Shown here: piece by piece, positions 28,841-41,366 of the stretch
How the letters are laid out: every line of letters begins with the position of its first letter
Position numbering within the stretch: position 1 is the stretch's first letter
NCBI GenBank assembly: GCA_020852815.1
Contig: JADZAN010000009.1
Location: 186,001-250,000 of the forward strand
Length of the DNA: 64,000 nt
Source of the DNA: Gemmatimonadaceae bacterium
GTDB lineage: Bacteria; Gemmatimonadota; Gemmatimonadetes; Gemmatimonadales; Gemmatimonadaceae
Direction of reading: 5' to 3'
Program-made: the position numbers and the translations under genes
The notes under the pieces: model-generated
Databases searched by the model: none
What the model was told of the DNA's origin: nothing
Seen by the model: the letters and a program-made list of their open reading frames with translations, nothing else

Positions 28841-28864
28841 GGGCCGCCGGAGAGGCGGCCCTTT
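28841..28864 (+). terminator. Rho-independent terminator after the rhomboid gene
   Basis: An 8-bp perfect stem GGGCCGCC (28841-28848) and GGCGGCCC (28854-28861) with loop GGAGA is followed by TTT. Confidence 0.75.
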
Positions 28865-28910
28865 GCACGTCGGGAACTCATCCGGGCCTCACGCCGAAGT
28901 CGCGTGGGGG

Positions 28911-28941
28911 AAAAAAGAGCCCCCCGGCAGTACCGGGGGGC
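28911..28941 (-). terminator. Minus-strand terminator far downstream of the M16 operon
   Basis: A 9-bp stem (28919-28927 with 28933-28941, loop CAGTA) has AAAAAA at 28911-28916 on its left side, so only minus-strand transcripts would see hairpin then U-run. The nearest minus-strand gene ends at 29652, beyond queF. Confidence 0.65.
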
Positions 28942-29194
28942 GAGTGCCGTCGCGCCGTTCTCGCGTCGGCAGCGGCCGGCGCAACGAGCGCCAACCTGAA
29001 AACCAACCTACGGTTGAATCGGTCGCGTGTCCATAGCAGGGACGTACGCCATTGTGGAATCGTCACGCACTGGATTGGGACGCGACAATCGCGACGCCCA
29101 GCGGGGAGAGCGGCGGGGTCCCTTCGGTCACAGTGTCCGCGCGAGGGGTGAGCAGTACTACCCCGTGACCAGGCAGAAGATCACCTTTCGCCAC

Positions 29195-29590
29195 ATGCCG
29201 CAACCCGAACTGCTCGAGACGTTTCCGAACCCGTACCCTGGGCGGAACTACGAAATCTTCATGACGACGCCGGAGTTCACATCGCTCTGCCCGATTGGCG
29301 GGATCGAGACCGATGCGGCCGAGCTGGCGCTGCTCAAGGGTGGAGCGCCGGACTTCGCGACGATCAATATCTCGTATGTCCCGGACGATCTCTGCCTGGA
29401 GCTGAAGAGTCTCAAGCTCTATCTCTGGAGCTTCCGGAACGACGGGATCTTCTACGAGCGCGTGGTGAACCGCATCCTGGACGACCTGGTGGCCAAGGCG
29501 TCGCCGCGCTGGATGCGCGTGGTGGGAGATTTCAACGTGCGCGGTGGACTCAAGTCGATCATCACGGTCGACCACGGAAGCAAGCCGTAG
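29195..29590 (+). CDS. queF: NADPH-dependent 7-cyano-7-deazaguanine reductase (QueF)
   Basis: QueF reduces preQ0 to preQ1 in queuosine synthesis. The catalytic Cys32 lies in FTSLCP and the NADPH-site motif appears as LELKSLKLYLWSFRNDGIFYE, diagnostic of the short (type I) enzyme. Compared with the usual CPxTxQPDFATI there are about 14 extra residues (IETDAAELALLKGGA region) between the cysteine and PDFATI. The ATG at 29195 begins MPQPELLETFPNP, a natural QueF start; a longer frame upstream is not needed. It is probably transcribed alone, after the rhomboid terminator. Confidence 0.9.
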   Translation: MPQPELLETFPNPYPGRNYEIFMTTPEFTSLCPIGGIETDAAELALLKGGAPDFATINISYVPDDLCLELKSLKLYLWSFRNDGIFYERVVNRILDDLVAKASPRWMRVVGDFNVRGGLKSIITVDHGSKP

Positions 29591-29651
29591 CCGGGAGCCA
29601 CGCCGCGCGGCGCAGCCCCGGCCATGCACCATCTTCGACCTCAACTCGATC

Positions 29652-31118
29652 TCAGCGCGTGAGCGCGGCGAGGTCGAGGACGACGATCTCTCCCAGCTTG
29701 AGCGCCTCGATGGAGGGGCGCACGCTGTTGAGGTCGCCCACCACGATGACCGACGCCTGGTCGGGGTGGAGGTACTGCCTGGCCACGCGCTGCACGTCGG
29801 CGGTGGTGACACGGCGGACCTTGGCGGCGTACGTCGACAGTTCGGCGAGTGGGAGGTCGAAGACGGCGAGCTGCGCGATGGCCCCTGCCACCTGCGACGT
29901 GCTCTCGAGCGAACCGGGGAGCGCCAGTTCGACGTAGGCCTTGGCGCGCTGCAATTCGTCGTTGGACACGGGCTGGTCGCGAATGGCGCGCAGCTCCTTG
30001 AAGAACTCGACGAGCGACGAGTCGGTGACGTTGGTGCGCACGGCGGCCGAGGCGATGAAGGGGCCGGGCAGCTTGCGGAAGGTGAAGCGTGAGCTGGCGC
30101 CGTAGGTGTAGCCCTTGGCCTCGCGCAGGTTGGAGTTGAGGCGCGACGAGAATGAGCCGCCGAGGAGGGTGTTCATCACCATCAGCGGGGCGTAGTCGGG
30201 GGAGAGGCGATCGACGCCGGGCCACCCGATGGAGATGACCGACTGTGCGGCGCCGGGCTTGTCGACGAGGTAGACGCGCGTGCGCACCTCGCGGCGCGGC
30301 GCCGTGGTGACGGCCGCGGCGACGGCGGGGGCGCCGGCGGCGCGCCAGTCGCCAAGCCGCCGTTGCAGCTCGGCGCGTGCGCGCTCGGCCGCGATATCAC
30401 CGACGACGACGACCTGTGCGTGCTCGGGGCGCAGCGCCCGCGCGTAGAAGTTGCGCACGGCGCTGCTGTCGATCGCGGCGACAGTCGCCGAGTCGCCGCC
30501 GGCATTTCGGTGGTAGGGGTGGCCGGTGGGAAAGAGCGTGCTGTTGAAGGCGATGTCGGCGAGGGCGTTGGGCTGGTCGCGCTGCTGCAGGATAGCCGTC
30601 AGCCGCAAGTCGCGTTGCCGCTTGACCTCGGCGCTGGCAAAGGTGGGGCGGCGAATCACGTCGGCCAGGAGGTCGAGCGCCGGCGCGAGCGAGCGCACGG
30701 GGACCTTGAGCGAGACGGTGATGCGGTCCCAGTCGGCGCCGGTCTGGAGCGAGGCGCCGAGAAAGGCGAGTTCCGACTGGAGCGTGGCGGCGTCGCGCGT
30801 GCCGGCCCCTTCGTCGAGCATGTTGGCGGTGAAGGCGGCGATGCCGGCGTTGGCCGCGTCGAGGCGAGCGCCGCCGGGGAACGAGACCACGAGCTGCACG
30901 AGGGGGAGCTCGCGCTGCTCGACGACGCTCAGGGCGAGGCCGTTGGCGAGGCGCTCGCGATGGACGGCGGGGACGGTGAGCGGGGCGGCCGAGCCTAACG
31001 CCGGCGGGCGCTCGCGCACGGCGGGCTGGGCGGGCGCGGGGGACGTCGCCGATGCGACGGCGAACAGGGTGGCGCCGACGGCGGTGGCCGCGTGGCGCGC
31101 GAGATGGGCGCGGCTCAC
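29652..31118 (-). CDS. Exported M16 peptidase-like protein, non-catalytic partner
   Basis: A signal peptide (ATAVGATLFAVASATSPAPAQ) starts this 488-residue protein. The M16 fold is clear (RLANGLALSVVEQRELPLVQLVVSFPGGA; SSRLNSNLREAKGYTYGASSRF), but the HxxEH position reads AGIAAFTANMLDEG, so zinc binding is lost. It begins with an ATGA overlap (31115-31118) downstream of the active subunit and so forms the second half of a heterodimeric M16 peptidase in the periplasm or on the cell surface. It is distinct in sequence from the cytoplasmic pair at 13.6-16.3 kb. Confidence 0.88.
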   Translation of the reverse strand: MSRAHLARHAATAVGATLFAVASATSPAPAQPAVRERPPALGSAAPLTVPAVHRERLANGLALSVVEQRELPLVQLVVSFPGGARLDAANAGIAAFTANMLDEGAGTRDAATLQSELAFLGASLQTGADWDRITVSLKVPVRSLAPALDLLADVIRRPTFASAEVKRQRDLRLTAILQQRDQPNALADIAFNSTLFPTGHPYHRNAGGDSATVAAIDSSAVRNFYARALRPEHAQVVVVGDIAAERARAELQRRLGDWRAAGAPAVAAAVTTAPRREVRTRVYLVDKPGAAQSVISIGWPGVDRLSPDYAPLMVMNTLLGGSFSSRLNSNLREAKGYTYGASSRFTFRKLPGPFIASAAVRTNVTDSSLVEFFKELRAIRDQPVSNDELQRAKAYVELALPGSLESTSQVAGAIAQLAVFDLPLAELSTYAAKVRRVTTADVQRVARQYLHPDQASVIVVGDLNSVRPSIEALKLGEIVVLDLAALTR

Positions 31119-32566
31119 TGGGCACCTCCCGCGGTGGCGGCGAGCTCCTTCTTGCCGGTGGGGACGACGCTGACGGTGACGCGCGGGGCGCGCAGGTACT
31201 GGTTCACCACGCGCTTCACGTCGGCGGCGGTGACGCCCTGCATGCGGTCCAGGTCGCGCTGGAAGGCGTCGGGGGTGCCGGTGAAGTAGTAGTACTCGTT
31301 GAGCTGTTCGGCCTTGGCGTTCACGAACTCGAGGCGGTTGAGGAACTGCGACTCGAGCGCGTTGCGCGCCTGTTGCAGCTCACGGTCGGTGGGGCCGTCG
31401 GTGGCGAGGCGCACCAGCTCGCGGTCGATTGCGTCGCGCACGACGTTGAGCGCCTTGCCGGGGCGGGCGGTGGCGACCACGGTGAAGTCGCCGGCGAGCT
31501 TCTTGGCGTCGTTCTGCGCGTAGACGTCGCGGGCCAGCTCCTGCTCATAGACCACGGCACTCGTCAGGCGGGCGTTGCGCGCGCCGCTGAGGAGGTATTG
31601 CGTCACTTCGAGCGCCGCGTCGTCGGCGTGGAAGCGCGGGACGGCGTGCCAGGACAGGTAGAGGCGCGGGAGCTGCACGCGATCCTCGGCCACGATCACC
31701 GTGTCGCGCGGGACGATGGGAGCCGGCGTGGGGCGGGCGATGGCCGGGCCGCGCGGGATATCGGCGAAGAGCTGCCGCACGAGGGCGCGCACCGAGTCTC
31801 CCTTCACGTCGCCGGCCACGACGATGACGGCGTTGTTGGGGGCGTAGTACTTCCGGAAGAACTCCTTCGTGTCCTCGAGCGAGGCGGCGGAGAGGTCGGC
31901 CATGGAGCCGATCACCGGCCACGAATACGGATGGTCCTTGGGGTACATCGCCGGCGCGGAGATGTCCTCGACGATCCCATACGGCTGGTTCTCGACTCCC
32001 TGGCGCCGCTCGTTCTTCACCACCTCGCGCTGCGCGTCGACCTTGGCGCTGTCCATCGTTGGGAGGAGCCAACCCATGCGGTCGGCCTCGAGCCAGAGCA
32101 TGAGGGGGAGCGCGTGGCGCGGCCCCCACTCGTAGTACGCGGTGCGGTCGTTGTTGGTCGTCCCGTTGTTGCTGGCGCCGGCCGACTCGAGGAGGCGGTC
32201 GAACTGCGGATACTGGGCGTGCTCGGAGCCCATGAACATCAGGTGCTCGAAGAGGTGCGCGAAGCCGGTGCGCCCGGGCTTCTCATCGCCCGACCCCACG
32301 TGGAACCAGACGTTGGTGGCCACCGTGGGGACCGAGTGATCCTCGTGGACGATGAGGGTGAGCCCGTTGGGGAGGGTGTCGACGGTGACGGGGACGCGGA
32401 GGCGGGGCGACGCGCCCTGCACGCCCTGCGCGCCTTGCGCGTGCAGCGCGCGAGGTGCCGGGGTGGCGATGACGCCGGCGACCAGCGCGATGACCAGTGC
32501 GATGACCGGCCTCCTGGCGGACAAGGCCGGGAAGGTGCGGGAGCGGGCTCGGTGAAGTGGAGGCAT
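31115..32566 (-). CDS. Exported M16 family zinc peptidase, catalytic subunit
   Basis: The 483-residue product has an N-terminal basic region and a hydrophobic signal (VIALVIALVAGVIATPAP then LHAQ), followed by the active M16 motif HLFEHLMFMGSEH and the downstream glutamate region KNERRQGVENQPYG. The second half carries the R/Y-type region (NARLTSAVVYEQELA). Zinc-dependent peptide degradation outside the cytoplasm is expected. It is the first gene of a two-gene minus-strand operon with the non-catalytic partner. Upstream is a 256-base divergent gap shared with the histidine kinase gene, in which I see no strong promoter. Confidence 0.92.
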   Translation of the reverse strand: MPPLHRARSRTFPALSARRPVIALVIALVAGVIATPAPRALHAQGAQGVQGASPRLRVPVTVDTLPNGLTLIVHEDHSVPTVATNVWFHVGSGDEKPGRTGFAHLFEHLMFMGSEHAQYPQFDRLLESAGASNNGTTNNDRTAYYEWGPRHALPLMLWLEADRMGWLLPTMDSAKVDAQREVVKNERRQGVENQPYGIVEDISAPAMYPKDHPYSWPVIGSMADLSAASLEDTKEFFRKYYAPNNAVIVVAGDVKGDSVRALVRQLFADIPRGPAIARPTPAPIVPRDTVIVAEDRVQLPRLYLSWHAVPRFHADDAALEVTQYLLSGARNARLTSAVVYEQELARDVYAQNDAKKLAGDFTVVATARPGKALNVVRDAIDRELVRLATDGPTDRELQQARNALESQFLNRLEFVNAKAEQLNEYYYFTGTPDAFQRDLDRMQGVTAADVKRVVNQYLRAPRVTVSVVPTGKKELAATAGGAQ

Positions 32567-32822
32567 GCGGCTGTGGCGGCGTAGGCGGCGGCGATGGCGG
32601 CGATGTATGCGTATGCGAGGGCACCGGTGGTGCGAGGTCGACCGGACCGGGACACCGCGTCGACGCCCGCAAGCTGGTCATTGCGCGCTTCACATGGGAG
32701 CCCCCGCGGGGTGGCCCGCGCTGGCCGGGGGGTGGAGCGCGGTAGACCGGGCGCGGTGGACGGGGCCCATATTGTGTGCTATCTCAGGCGTGCTCGACCG
32801 GCGCAGCGAGAACAAACACGGG

Positions 32823-35111
32823 ATGCAAGGAGTGACTACACCTTCGAGGCAGAATTCGCTGCTGGAAGCGGTGTTCGAGGCGTCGCCATTCGGGTTGGCG
32901 GTGTACGATGCGTCGATGCGCTTCGTGCGCGTGAATGCAGTGTTCGCCGCCATCCATGGCCTCCCGGTGGACGTGTACATCGGGCGCACGCTGCGCGACG
33001 TGCTGCCGGCGCTCGCGCCGGACGTGGAGCCGGTCGTGGCGCGCGCGCTGGCGGGCGAGGTGGTGCGCGACGTTCCACTGTCCGGCGAGACGGCGGCACA
33101 GCCGGGAGTGCGGCGGCACTGGAACGCCAGCTATCTCCCCATCACCGTCGATGGTGAAGCGGGGGTCGCCGTCTTTGTCGAGGAGCGCACCGCGCAGGTC
33201 GAAGCGCAGCGCGCGCTGCGCGAGAGCGAGGCGCGCTTTCGCGCCATCGCCGCCTCGTCACCGATCGGGATCATCCTGAGCGACGTCGACAGCCGCCTGG
33301 TGTACGCGAACGCTGCCACCGAGCGCATGGCCGGCGTGAGCAGCGAGGCGCTGCAGGGCTTTGGCTGGAGCAACGTCGTTCATCCGGAAGACCTGCCGCG
33401 GCTGCAACAGCTCATCACCGAATCGATCCGCACGCAGGCGGGGGGGTACTCGATCTCGTTGCGCCTGCAGCGACCCGAGGGCGACGTGCTATGGGTCGAC
33501 GTGCTGGCGCGCGACTTCGTGCAGGATGGCGTTCGCACCGGGCGCCTCACGCTCGTCATCGATCACACCGAGACGCGCCGCATGGAAGCGGCGCTGCTGG
33601 AAAGCGAAGAACGCTTCCGCGAGTTGGCGGAAAACGTCGATGCGGTGTTCTATCTCGCGCGTCCCGATGGCTCGGTGGAGTATGTGAGTCCGGGCTTCGC
33701 CTCGATCTGGGGACTGTCGCCGGAGGCGCTGTACGCCAATCCCCGGCTCTGGCTCGAGAGCATGCACGCGGACGATCGGGAACGGGTGCGGCAGCTGGTG
33801 CAGCGCGATCGCGTGCGCTTCCGCGCCGAGTATCGCATCGTGCGTCCGGACGGCGAGGTGCGCTGGATTTCCGATCGTTCGTTTCCCGTGTTGGATGCCG
33901 CGGGTGAGGTGAGGCGCGTGGCCGGCGTGGCGACCGACGACACGCTGCGCCATTCGTTGGAGGCGCAACTGCTGCAGGCGCAACGACTGGAGAGCATCGG
34001 ACGCCTGGCGGGGGGCGTGGCGCACGACTTCAACAACCTGCTCACGGTGATCCTGAGTCATGCGGCCTTTGCCCGGCAGGATGTGTCGCAGGCTGGCGAG
34101 GACCTGTCGGCGATCGAGCAGGCGGGGGTGCGCGCCTCGGAACTCACGGCGCAGCTCCTGGCCTTTGCGCGGCGGCAGGTGATCGAACCGCGCATCGTCG
34201 ACCTCAACGCGCTCACCGGACAGGTGGACCGCATGCTGCGGCGCCTCATTGGCGCGCATGTGCAGCTGCAAACCGTATGTGCCGACGCGTTGTGGCCGGT
34301 GCGCGTGGACCCGGCGCAGATGGAGCAGGTGCTGGTGAACCTTGCCGTCAATGCGCGCGACGCGATGCCCGATGGTGGGACGCTGATCATCGAGACCGCG
34401 AACGTGGTGCTCGACGAGGGCTACGCCGCGGCGCATGCCGGCGTGACGCCGGGCGAGTACGTGATGCTGGCCGTGAGCGACAGCGGGAAGGGGATAGAGG
34501 CGCACGTGCTTCCCATGGTGTTCGAGCCGTTCTACACCACGAAGCCCAGCGGGAGCGGGACCGGGTTGGGGCTGGCGACGTGCTACGGGATCGTGAAGCA
34601 GGCCGGGGGGCACATCTGGGCGTACTCCGAGCCGGGCAACGGTGCCTCGTTCAAGATCTACCTGCCACGCGGGACGGGGACGCCGAGCGAACTCGCGCCC
34701 GCAGAGGCGGCGACGCCGCAGCGCGGGTACGAGACCGTGCTGCTGGTGGAGGACGACGAGGACGTGCGGGCGATTGCCGTGCGCACGCTGCGCGAACAGG
34801 GGTTCACCGTGCTCGAGGCGTACGATGGCGAGGATGCGTTGCAGGTGGCGGGTGCCCATGCCGGGGAGATCCACATCCTGGTGACCGACGTGGTGATGCC
34901 CCGGCTGGGAGGGAAGGAGCTGGCGGCGAAGCTCTCGGCGGAGCGTCCGTCGATGAAGGTGCTCTTTGCCTCTGGCTACACGCGCAACGCCATTGTGCAC
35001 CAAGGGGTGCTGGAGGATGGGATTCACTTCCTGCAGAAGCCCTACGTGCCGGCCACGCTCACCCGGCGCGTGCGCGACGTGCTCGACGGGGCGGGGGATA
35101 CGCCGCCCTGA
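32823..35111 (+). CDS. Hybrid sensor histidine kinase with three PAS domains and a receiver
   Basis: Three PAS-type sensor modules (about residues 12-130, 135-255 and 258-380) come first. They are followed by a HisKA-type dimerisation helix with the phospho-acceptor in GGVAHDFNNLLTVI, a HATPase domain (NLAVNARDAMPDGG; DSGKGI; GSGTGLGLATCYGIVKQ) and a C-terminal receiver (VLLVEDDEDVRA; phosphorylated Asp in LVTDVVMPRLGG; lysine in FLQKPY). There is no membrane segment from ATG 32823, so it is a soluble sensor. With its own receiver and no DNA-binding partner nearby, the output is unknown. The upstream in-frame extension to 32565 is not credible. Confidence 0.88.
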   Translation: MQGVTTPSRQNSLLEAVFEASPFGLAVYDASMRFVRVNAVFAAIHGLPVDVYIGRTLRDVLPALAPDVEPVVARALAGEVVRDVPLSGETAAQPGVRRHWNASYLPITVDGEAGVAVFVEERTAQVEAQRALRESEARFRAIAASSPIGIILSDVDSRLVYANAATERMAGVSSEALQGFGWSNVVHPEDLPRLQQLITESIRTQAGGYSISLRLQRPEGDVLWVDVLARDFVQDGVRTGRLTLVIDHTETRRMEAALLESEERFRELAENVDAVFYLARPDGSVEYVSPGFASIWGLSPEALYANPRLWLESMHADDRERVRQLVQRDRVRFRAEYRIVRPDGEVRWISDRSFPVLDAAGEVRRVAGVATDDTLRHSLEAQLLQAQRLESIGRLAGGVAHDFNNLLTVILSHAAFARQDVSQAGEDLSAIEQAGVRASELTAQLLAFARRQVIEPRIVDLNALTGQVDRMLRRLIGAHVQLQTVCADALWPVRVDPAQMEQVLVNLAVNARDAMPDGGTLIIETANVVLDEGYAAAHAGVTPGEYVMLAVSDSGKGIEAHVLPMVFEPFYTTKPSGSGTGLGLATCYGIVKQAGGHIWAYSEPGNGASFKIYLPRGTGTPSELAPAEAATPQRGYETVLLVEDDEDVRAIAVRTLREQGFTVLEAYDGEDALQVAGAHAGEIHILVTDVVMPRLGGKELAAKLSAERPSMKVLFASGYTRNAIVHQGVLEDGIHFLQKPYVPATLTRRVRDVLDGAGDTPP

Positions 35112-35144
35112 TGAGAGCTGACACCAAACGATGAATTGCTGACA

Positions 35145-36191
35145 ATGGACAGACGACAGTTCCTGGGCATGGGGGGTGCAGCGCTCGGCGCGGGCGCGGC
35201 CGTGTGGTCGGCCGCACGCGAGGCGGGGGCTGCGCCGTTAGGCAGCGACGCGCGCATCCACATGCGCGCTGACGCGCGCCATGACGCGCGAGCCGCCGAG
35301 CGACCTGGCGAGCACCTGACGACGATCGGCGTGCAGTTGTTCTCCCTCCCTAAACTGCTGGAGCAGGACCTGGACGGGACGCTGGCAATGCTGGCGGGGC
35401 TTGGCTATCGCGAGGTGGAGCTGTATGGCCCGTACGGCTTCAGCACGCCCGAGGCGATCGAGAGCTGGAAGGCGATGGGGGCGCGACTCGGCTTCGCGGC
35501 GAGCGGGACGTACGGGCGCACGCCCGGCGACTTTCGTGCGCTCCTGGACCAGCACGGGCTCAAGGCCGCCTCGGCGCACATCGAACTCGCCACGCTCCTG
35601 GCGCGCCCCGAGCAGGTGGGCGAAGCGGCGCAGGCGCTGGGGCTCAGGTATCTCGGCATCAGCAACATCCCGGCGCCGTACCGCAAGACGCTCGACGACT
35701 ACAAGCGGATGGCCGATCGCTTCAATGCGATGGGGGCGAAGGCCAAGCCGTACGGCTTCAAGGTGCTGTACCACAACCACGGGTACGGCTTGGCGCCGAT
35801 GGAGGGCGCGATCCCGCTGCGCGTGCTGCTCGATCGCGTGGACCCGGCGGTGTTCGCGGCGGAGATGGACTTGTTCTGGACCACGGCCGGCGGCGCCGAC
35901 CCCGTCGAACTGCTCACGGCATATCCACGGCTCTATCGCTTGCTGCACATCAAGGACATGAGCGAGAAGGTGCGTTTCGCGGGCGATGGCGGTGACGCGA
36001 GCCAGTGGATGGCGCTCTTCCCGAAGATGACGACCGCGGGGGATGGGGTGCTGCCGCTGCCGAGGATCCTGAGCGCGGCGAAGCGTGTGGGGGTGGAGCA
36101 CTACCTGGTGGAGCAGGACCTGGTGGCGAATCCGAAGGAGGCGTTGGGGGCGAGTATCGGGTACTTGCGGGGGGTAGAGTTGGGGGGGTAG
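35145..36191 (+). CDS. Tat-exported sugar phosphate isomerase/epimerase-like protein
   Basis: The N-terminus MDRRQFLGMGGAALGAGAAV is a twin-arginine signal, so the folded protein is exported. The rest is a xylose-isomerase-like TIM barrel (TIGVQLFSLPKLLEQDLDGT; GYREVELYGPYG; LYHNHGYGLAPMEG; AEMDLFWTTAGGADPVE; LLHIKDMSE) with the metal-binding pattern Glu, Asp, His and Glu typical of the family. Exported members of this family are common in environmental bacteria and usually act on sugars or cyclitols; the substrate here is unknown. It follows the kinase gene by 33 bases. Confidence 0.85.
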   Translation: MDRRQFLGMGGAALGAGAAVWSAAREAGAAPLGSDARIHMRADARHDARAAERPGEHLTTIGVQLFSLPKLLEQDLDGTLAMLAGLGYREVELYGPYGFSTPEAIESWKAMGARLGFAASGTYGRTPGDFRALLDQHGLKAASAHIELATLLARPEQVGEAAQALGLRYLGISNIPAPYRKTLDDYKRMADRFNAMGAKAKPYGFKVLYHNHGYGLAPMEGAIPLRVLLDRVDPAVFAAEMDLFWTTAGGADPVELLTAYPRLYRLLHIKDMSEKVRFAGDGGDASQWMALFPKMTTAGDGVLPLPRILSAAKRVGVEHYLVEQDLVANPKEALGASIGYLRGVELGG

Positions 36192-36238
36192 GGGCGTTTA
36201 CATTCTCCGGTCCTCCCTGCGGGTTGGGAGGAGAGTGG

Positions 36239-36311
<73 letters not shown>

Positions 36312-36349
36312 TTTGCGGGTAAGACTGAAAAGACAATGAGTTATGCGAA

Positions 36350-36388
36350 CGGGCCGCCGAGGCGATATCGGCGGCCCGTCGTGTTTTC
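36350..36388 (+). terminator. Terminator downstream of tRNA-Phe
   Basis: An 11-bp perfect stem CGGGCCGCCGA (36350-36360) and TCGGCGGCCCG (36368-36378) is followed by TCGTGTTTTC. The remaining bases up to 36541 hold no recognisable gene. Confidence 0.82.
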
Positions 36389-36898
36389 GGCTGATTTCGA
36401 GGGGGTAGAGGGATGGTAGAGGCCCCCCCTCCCTCGATCCCCCAGTAGAGGTCCGGCAGGCGCCCGGAGATTCGGCGCTGCTCCCGCCCACAACCCGTCA
36501 GGCAGCCCCCGTGCCGCCAACGAGCACCCGCACCGAGTGCTTCACGGACGAAGAGGTCGTCCCCTCGGACGCTCCCCCAGCCGGATGAACGCCAGCCCGT
36601 TCTGGTCATTCATCGGGATCACGAGCTGGTTCCCCGCCGCGTCGTAGCACATCGACGCCGCGCTGGGGATGTTCCGCGCGATCAGCTCGGCGGGGCGGCC
36701 GGGAGTGATCCGGGAAACCCCGCCCTGGAAGACGCTGCTCACGTACTTGGTCCCGTCGGGCATGATCACCACGCCGTCGCTCCCCGCCTGCGCGGCGTGC
36801 TCCGTCACCAGAAGCGTCCCGCTCGGCGCGAAGGTGAGCACGGCGGAGTCGCCGCTGTTGACGACCACGATGTTTCCGCGCGGGTCGATCGCGATCCC

Positions 36899-39832
<2,934 letters not shown>

Positions 39833-39833
39833 G

Positions 39834-40292
39834 TCACGACCCCGGGGTGAGGAGGCGCGTGAACGAGAGCGAGCCGAGCTTCCAGGCGCCGCCCTGCCGG
39901 ACGTAGACCTCCGTCACGAGGAACGGGTTGCTCACCTCGTTCCCTCCGACGACGGCGTCGAGGCGGATGCGTGCGAACACGATGGCGGTCGCGTCGATGA
40001 TGCGCGCCGAGGCCTCGAAGACCTCCGCGTGCTTGTAGTGGATCCCGCCGCTCCGGATCACGTCGAGCTCCTGCGTCCGCCCCCACGCGCCGCCCATATG
40101 GACAAAGATCGACTGATCGTGGAACAGCGTGGCAAGCGAGTCGCCCTGCTTGTCCGCCATCCAGCGCCACTTTGTGCGCGAGAGGGCGAGCACCTCCTGC
40201 TCGGCGGCGGTGGGTGTGCCGGCGGCCTGCGCCAGCAGCGGCGCGACGTGGACGATCATGAGCGCGACGAGCGCGCCGAGGATCCGCTTCAT
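39834..40292 (-). CDS. Exported SnoaL/DUF4440-like (NTF2-fold) protein
   Basis: The 152-residue product has a signal peptide (RILGALVALMIVHVAPLLAQ) and a cone-shaped NTF2-like domain: EQEVLALSRTKWRWMADKQGDSLATLFHDQSIFVHMGG, then HYKHAEVFEASARIIDATAIVFARIRL and VTEVYVRQGGAWKLGSLSFTRLL. DUF4440/SnoaL-like domains bind small hydrophobic ligands or catalyse minor reactions; no function is assigned. ATG 40292 gives a clean signal; 40331 adds 13 residues. Its stop sits one base from the start of the exported AKR gene downstream. Confidence 0.78.
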   Translation of the reverse strand: MKRILGALVALMIVHVAPLLAQAAGTPTAAEQEVLALSRTKWRWMADKQGDSLATLFHDQSIFVHMGGAWGRTQELDVIRSGGIHYKHAEVFEASARIIDATAIVFARIRLDAVVGGNEVSNPFLVTEVYVRQGGAWKLGSLSFTRLLTPGS

Positions 40293-40338
40293 GCGAGTGG
40301 GGGCTGATGTTAGGGGCAGTTGGAACGCCATGGGTAGC

Positions 40339-41226
40339 TCATGCTTCAGGGATCGGCCGGCCGTACGCCTCGAGCGTGATCGAGTCCGGTTCGGGTCCGC
40401 CGCGCACGCCAGTCTCCAGCGAATCGATGGCCGCGATCTGTTCGCTCGTCAAAGTGAAGTCGAAGACGTCGAAGTTCTCGGCGATGCGCGCGGGCCGGAC
40501 CGACTTCGGGATCGCCGAGCGCCCCTCCTGCACGTGCCAGCGCAGCATGACCTGCGTAGCCGACTTGCCATACTGCCGCGCAATCGCGAGCAGCGTCGGA
40601 TCGTCGAAGCTGCGCTTCTCCATCCCCCGGTACGACGTGATGCCGCCGATGGGCGACCAGGCCTGCGTCGTGATCCCGTGCGCGGCGTGCATGCGTTGCA
40701 GCGTCGCCTGCTGGAAGTAGGGGTGCACTTCGATCTGGTTCACCGCCGGGACGACCTTCGCCACGACGAGCAGGCGCTCCAAGTGATCGGGCATGAAGTT
40801 GCTCACGCCGATGGCGCGCACGCGGCCGTCGGCGAGCAACGTCTCGAGCGCGCGATACGCCGCGAGCGTGCGGTCGAACGCCGAAGGGAGCGGTTGGTGC
40901 AGGAGGAGGAGATCGAGCTGTTCGACGCCCAGCTTGCGCGCGCTCTTGTCGAAGGCGTGGAGCGCGGTATCGTAGCCGTAGTCGCTGATCCAGACCTTCG
41001 TCTCGATGAAGACGTCGTCGCGTGCGAGGCCCGCGCGCCGGATCCCCTCACCTACCTCGCGCTCGTTGGCGTACGCGGCCGCGGTATCGATGAGGCGGTA
41101 GCCGGTGCGGAGCGCCGCTTCGACCGCGGCGGCGGTCTCCGCCGGCGGACTCTGGAAGACGCCGAGCCCGAGCGAGGGGAGCTCGACGCCGTTGTTCAGG
41201 GTGACGTTCGGGACGACGGTGGCCAT
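40339..41226 (-). CDS. Aldo-keto reductase (2,5-diketo-D-gluconate reductase type)
   Basis: A 295-residue cytoplasmic AKR of the AKR5-like branch: TLNNGVELPSLGLGVFQ, catalytic Asp and Tyr in LIDTAAAYANE, Lys in IETKVWISDYG, His in LLLHQPLP, then GVSNFMPDHLERLL, VNQIEVHPYFQQ and the cofactor segment AIPKSVRPARIAENFDVFDF. ATG 41226 begins MATVVPNVTLNNG, a typical start. It diverges from the LysR regulator gene across a 140-base gap, so that regulator probably controls it and the genes behind it. Confidence 0.93.
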   Translation of the reverse strand: MATVVPNVTLNNGVELPSLGLGVFQSPPAETAAAVEAALRTGYRLIDTAAAYANEREVGEGIRRAGLARDDVFIETKVWISDYGYDTALHAFDKSARKLGVEQLDLLLLHQPLPSAFDRTLAAYRALETLLADGRVRAIGVSNFMPDHLERLLVVAKVVPAVNQIEVHPYFQQATLQRMHAAHGITTQAWSPIGGITSYRGMEKRSFDDPTLLAIARQYGKSATQVMLRWHVQEGRSAIPKSVRPARIAENFDVFDFTLTSEQIAAIDSLETGVRGGPEPDSITLEAYGRPIPEA

Positions 41227-41366
41227 GGCGACGGCTGCGCGCTGAGGTGCATGGCAATGTGCCCGCGCACAAGGCGGTCGATCTACTTGCCAGCGGTGTC
41301 CACCCTGGTCAGCATTCCGTCCAGTCGGGACACCCGAGGGACCGCCGGGGGGCAGCCGAGGGACGC

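Noticed and set aside
36211-36230. Hairpin CCTCCC/GGGAGG before tRNA-Phe as a terminator
   Set aside because: The stem is short, no T-run follows and it directly abuts the tRNA; too weak to annotate.
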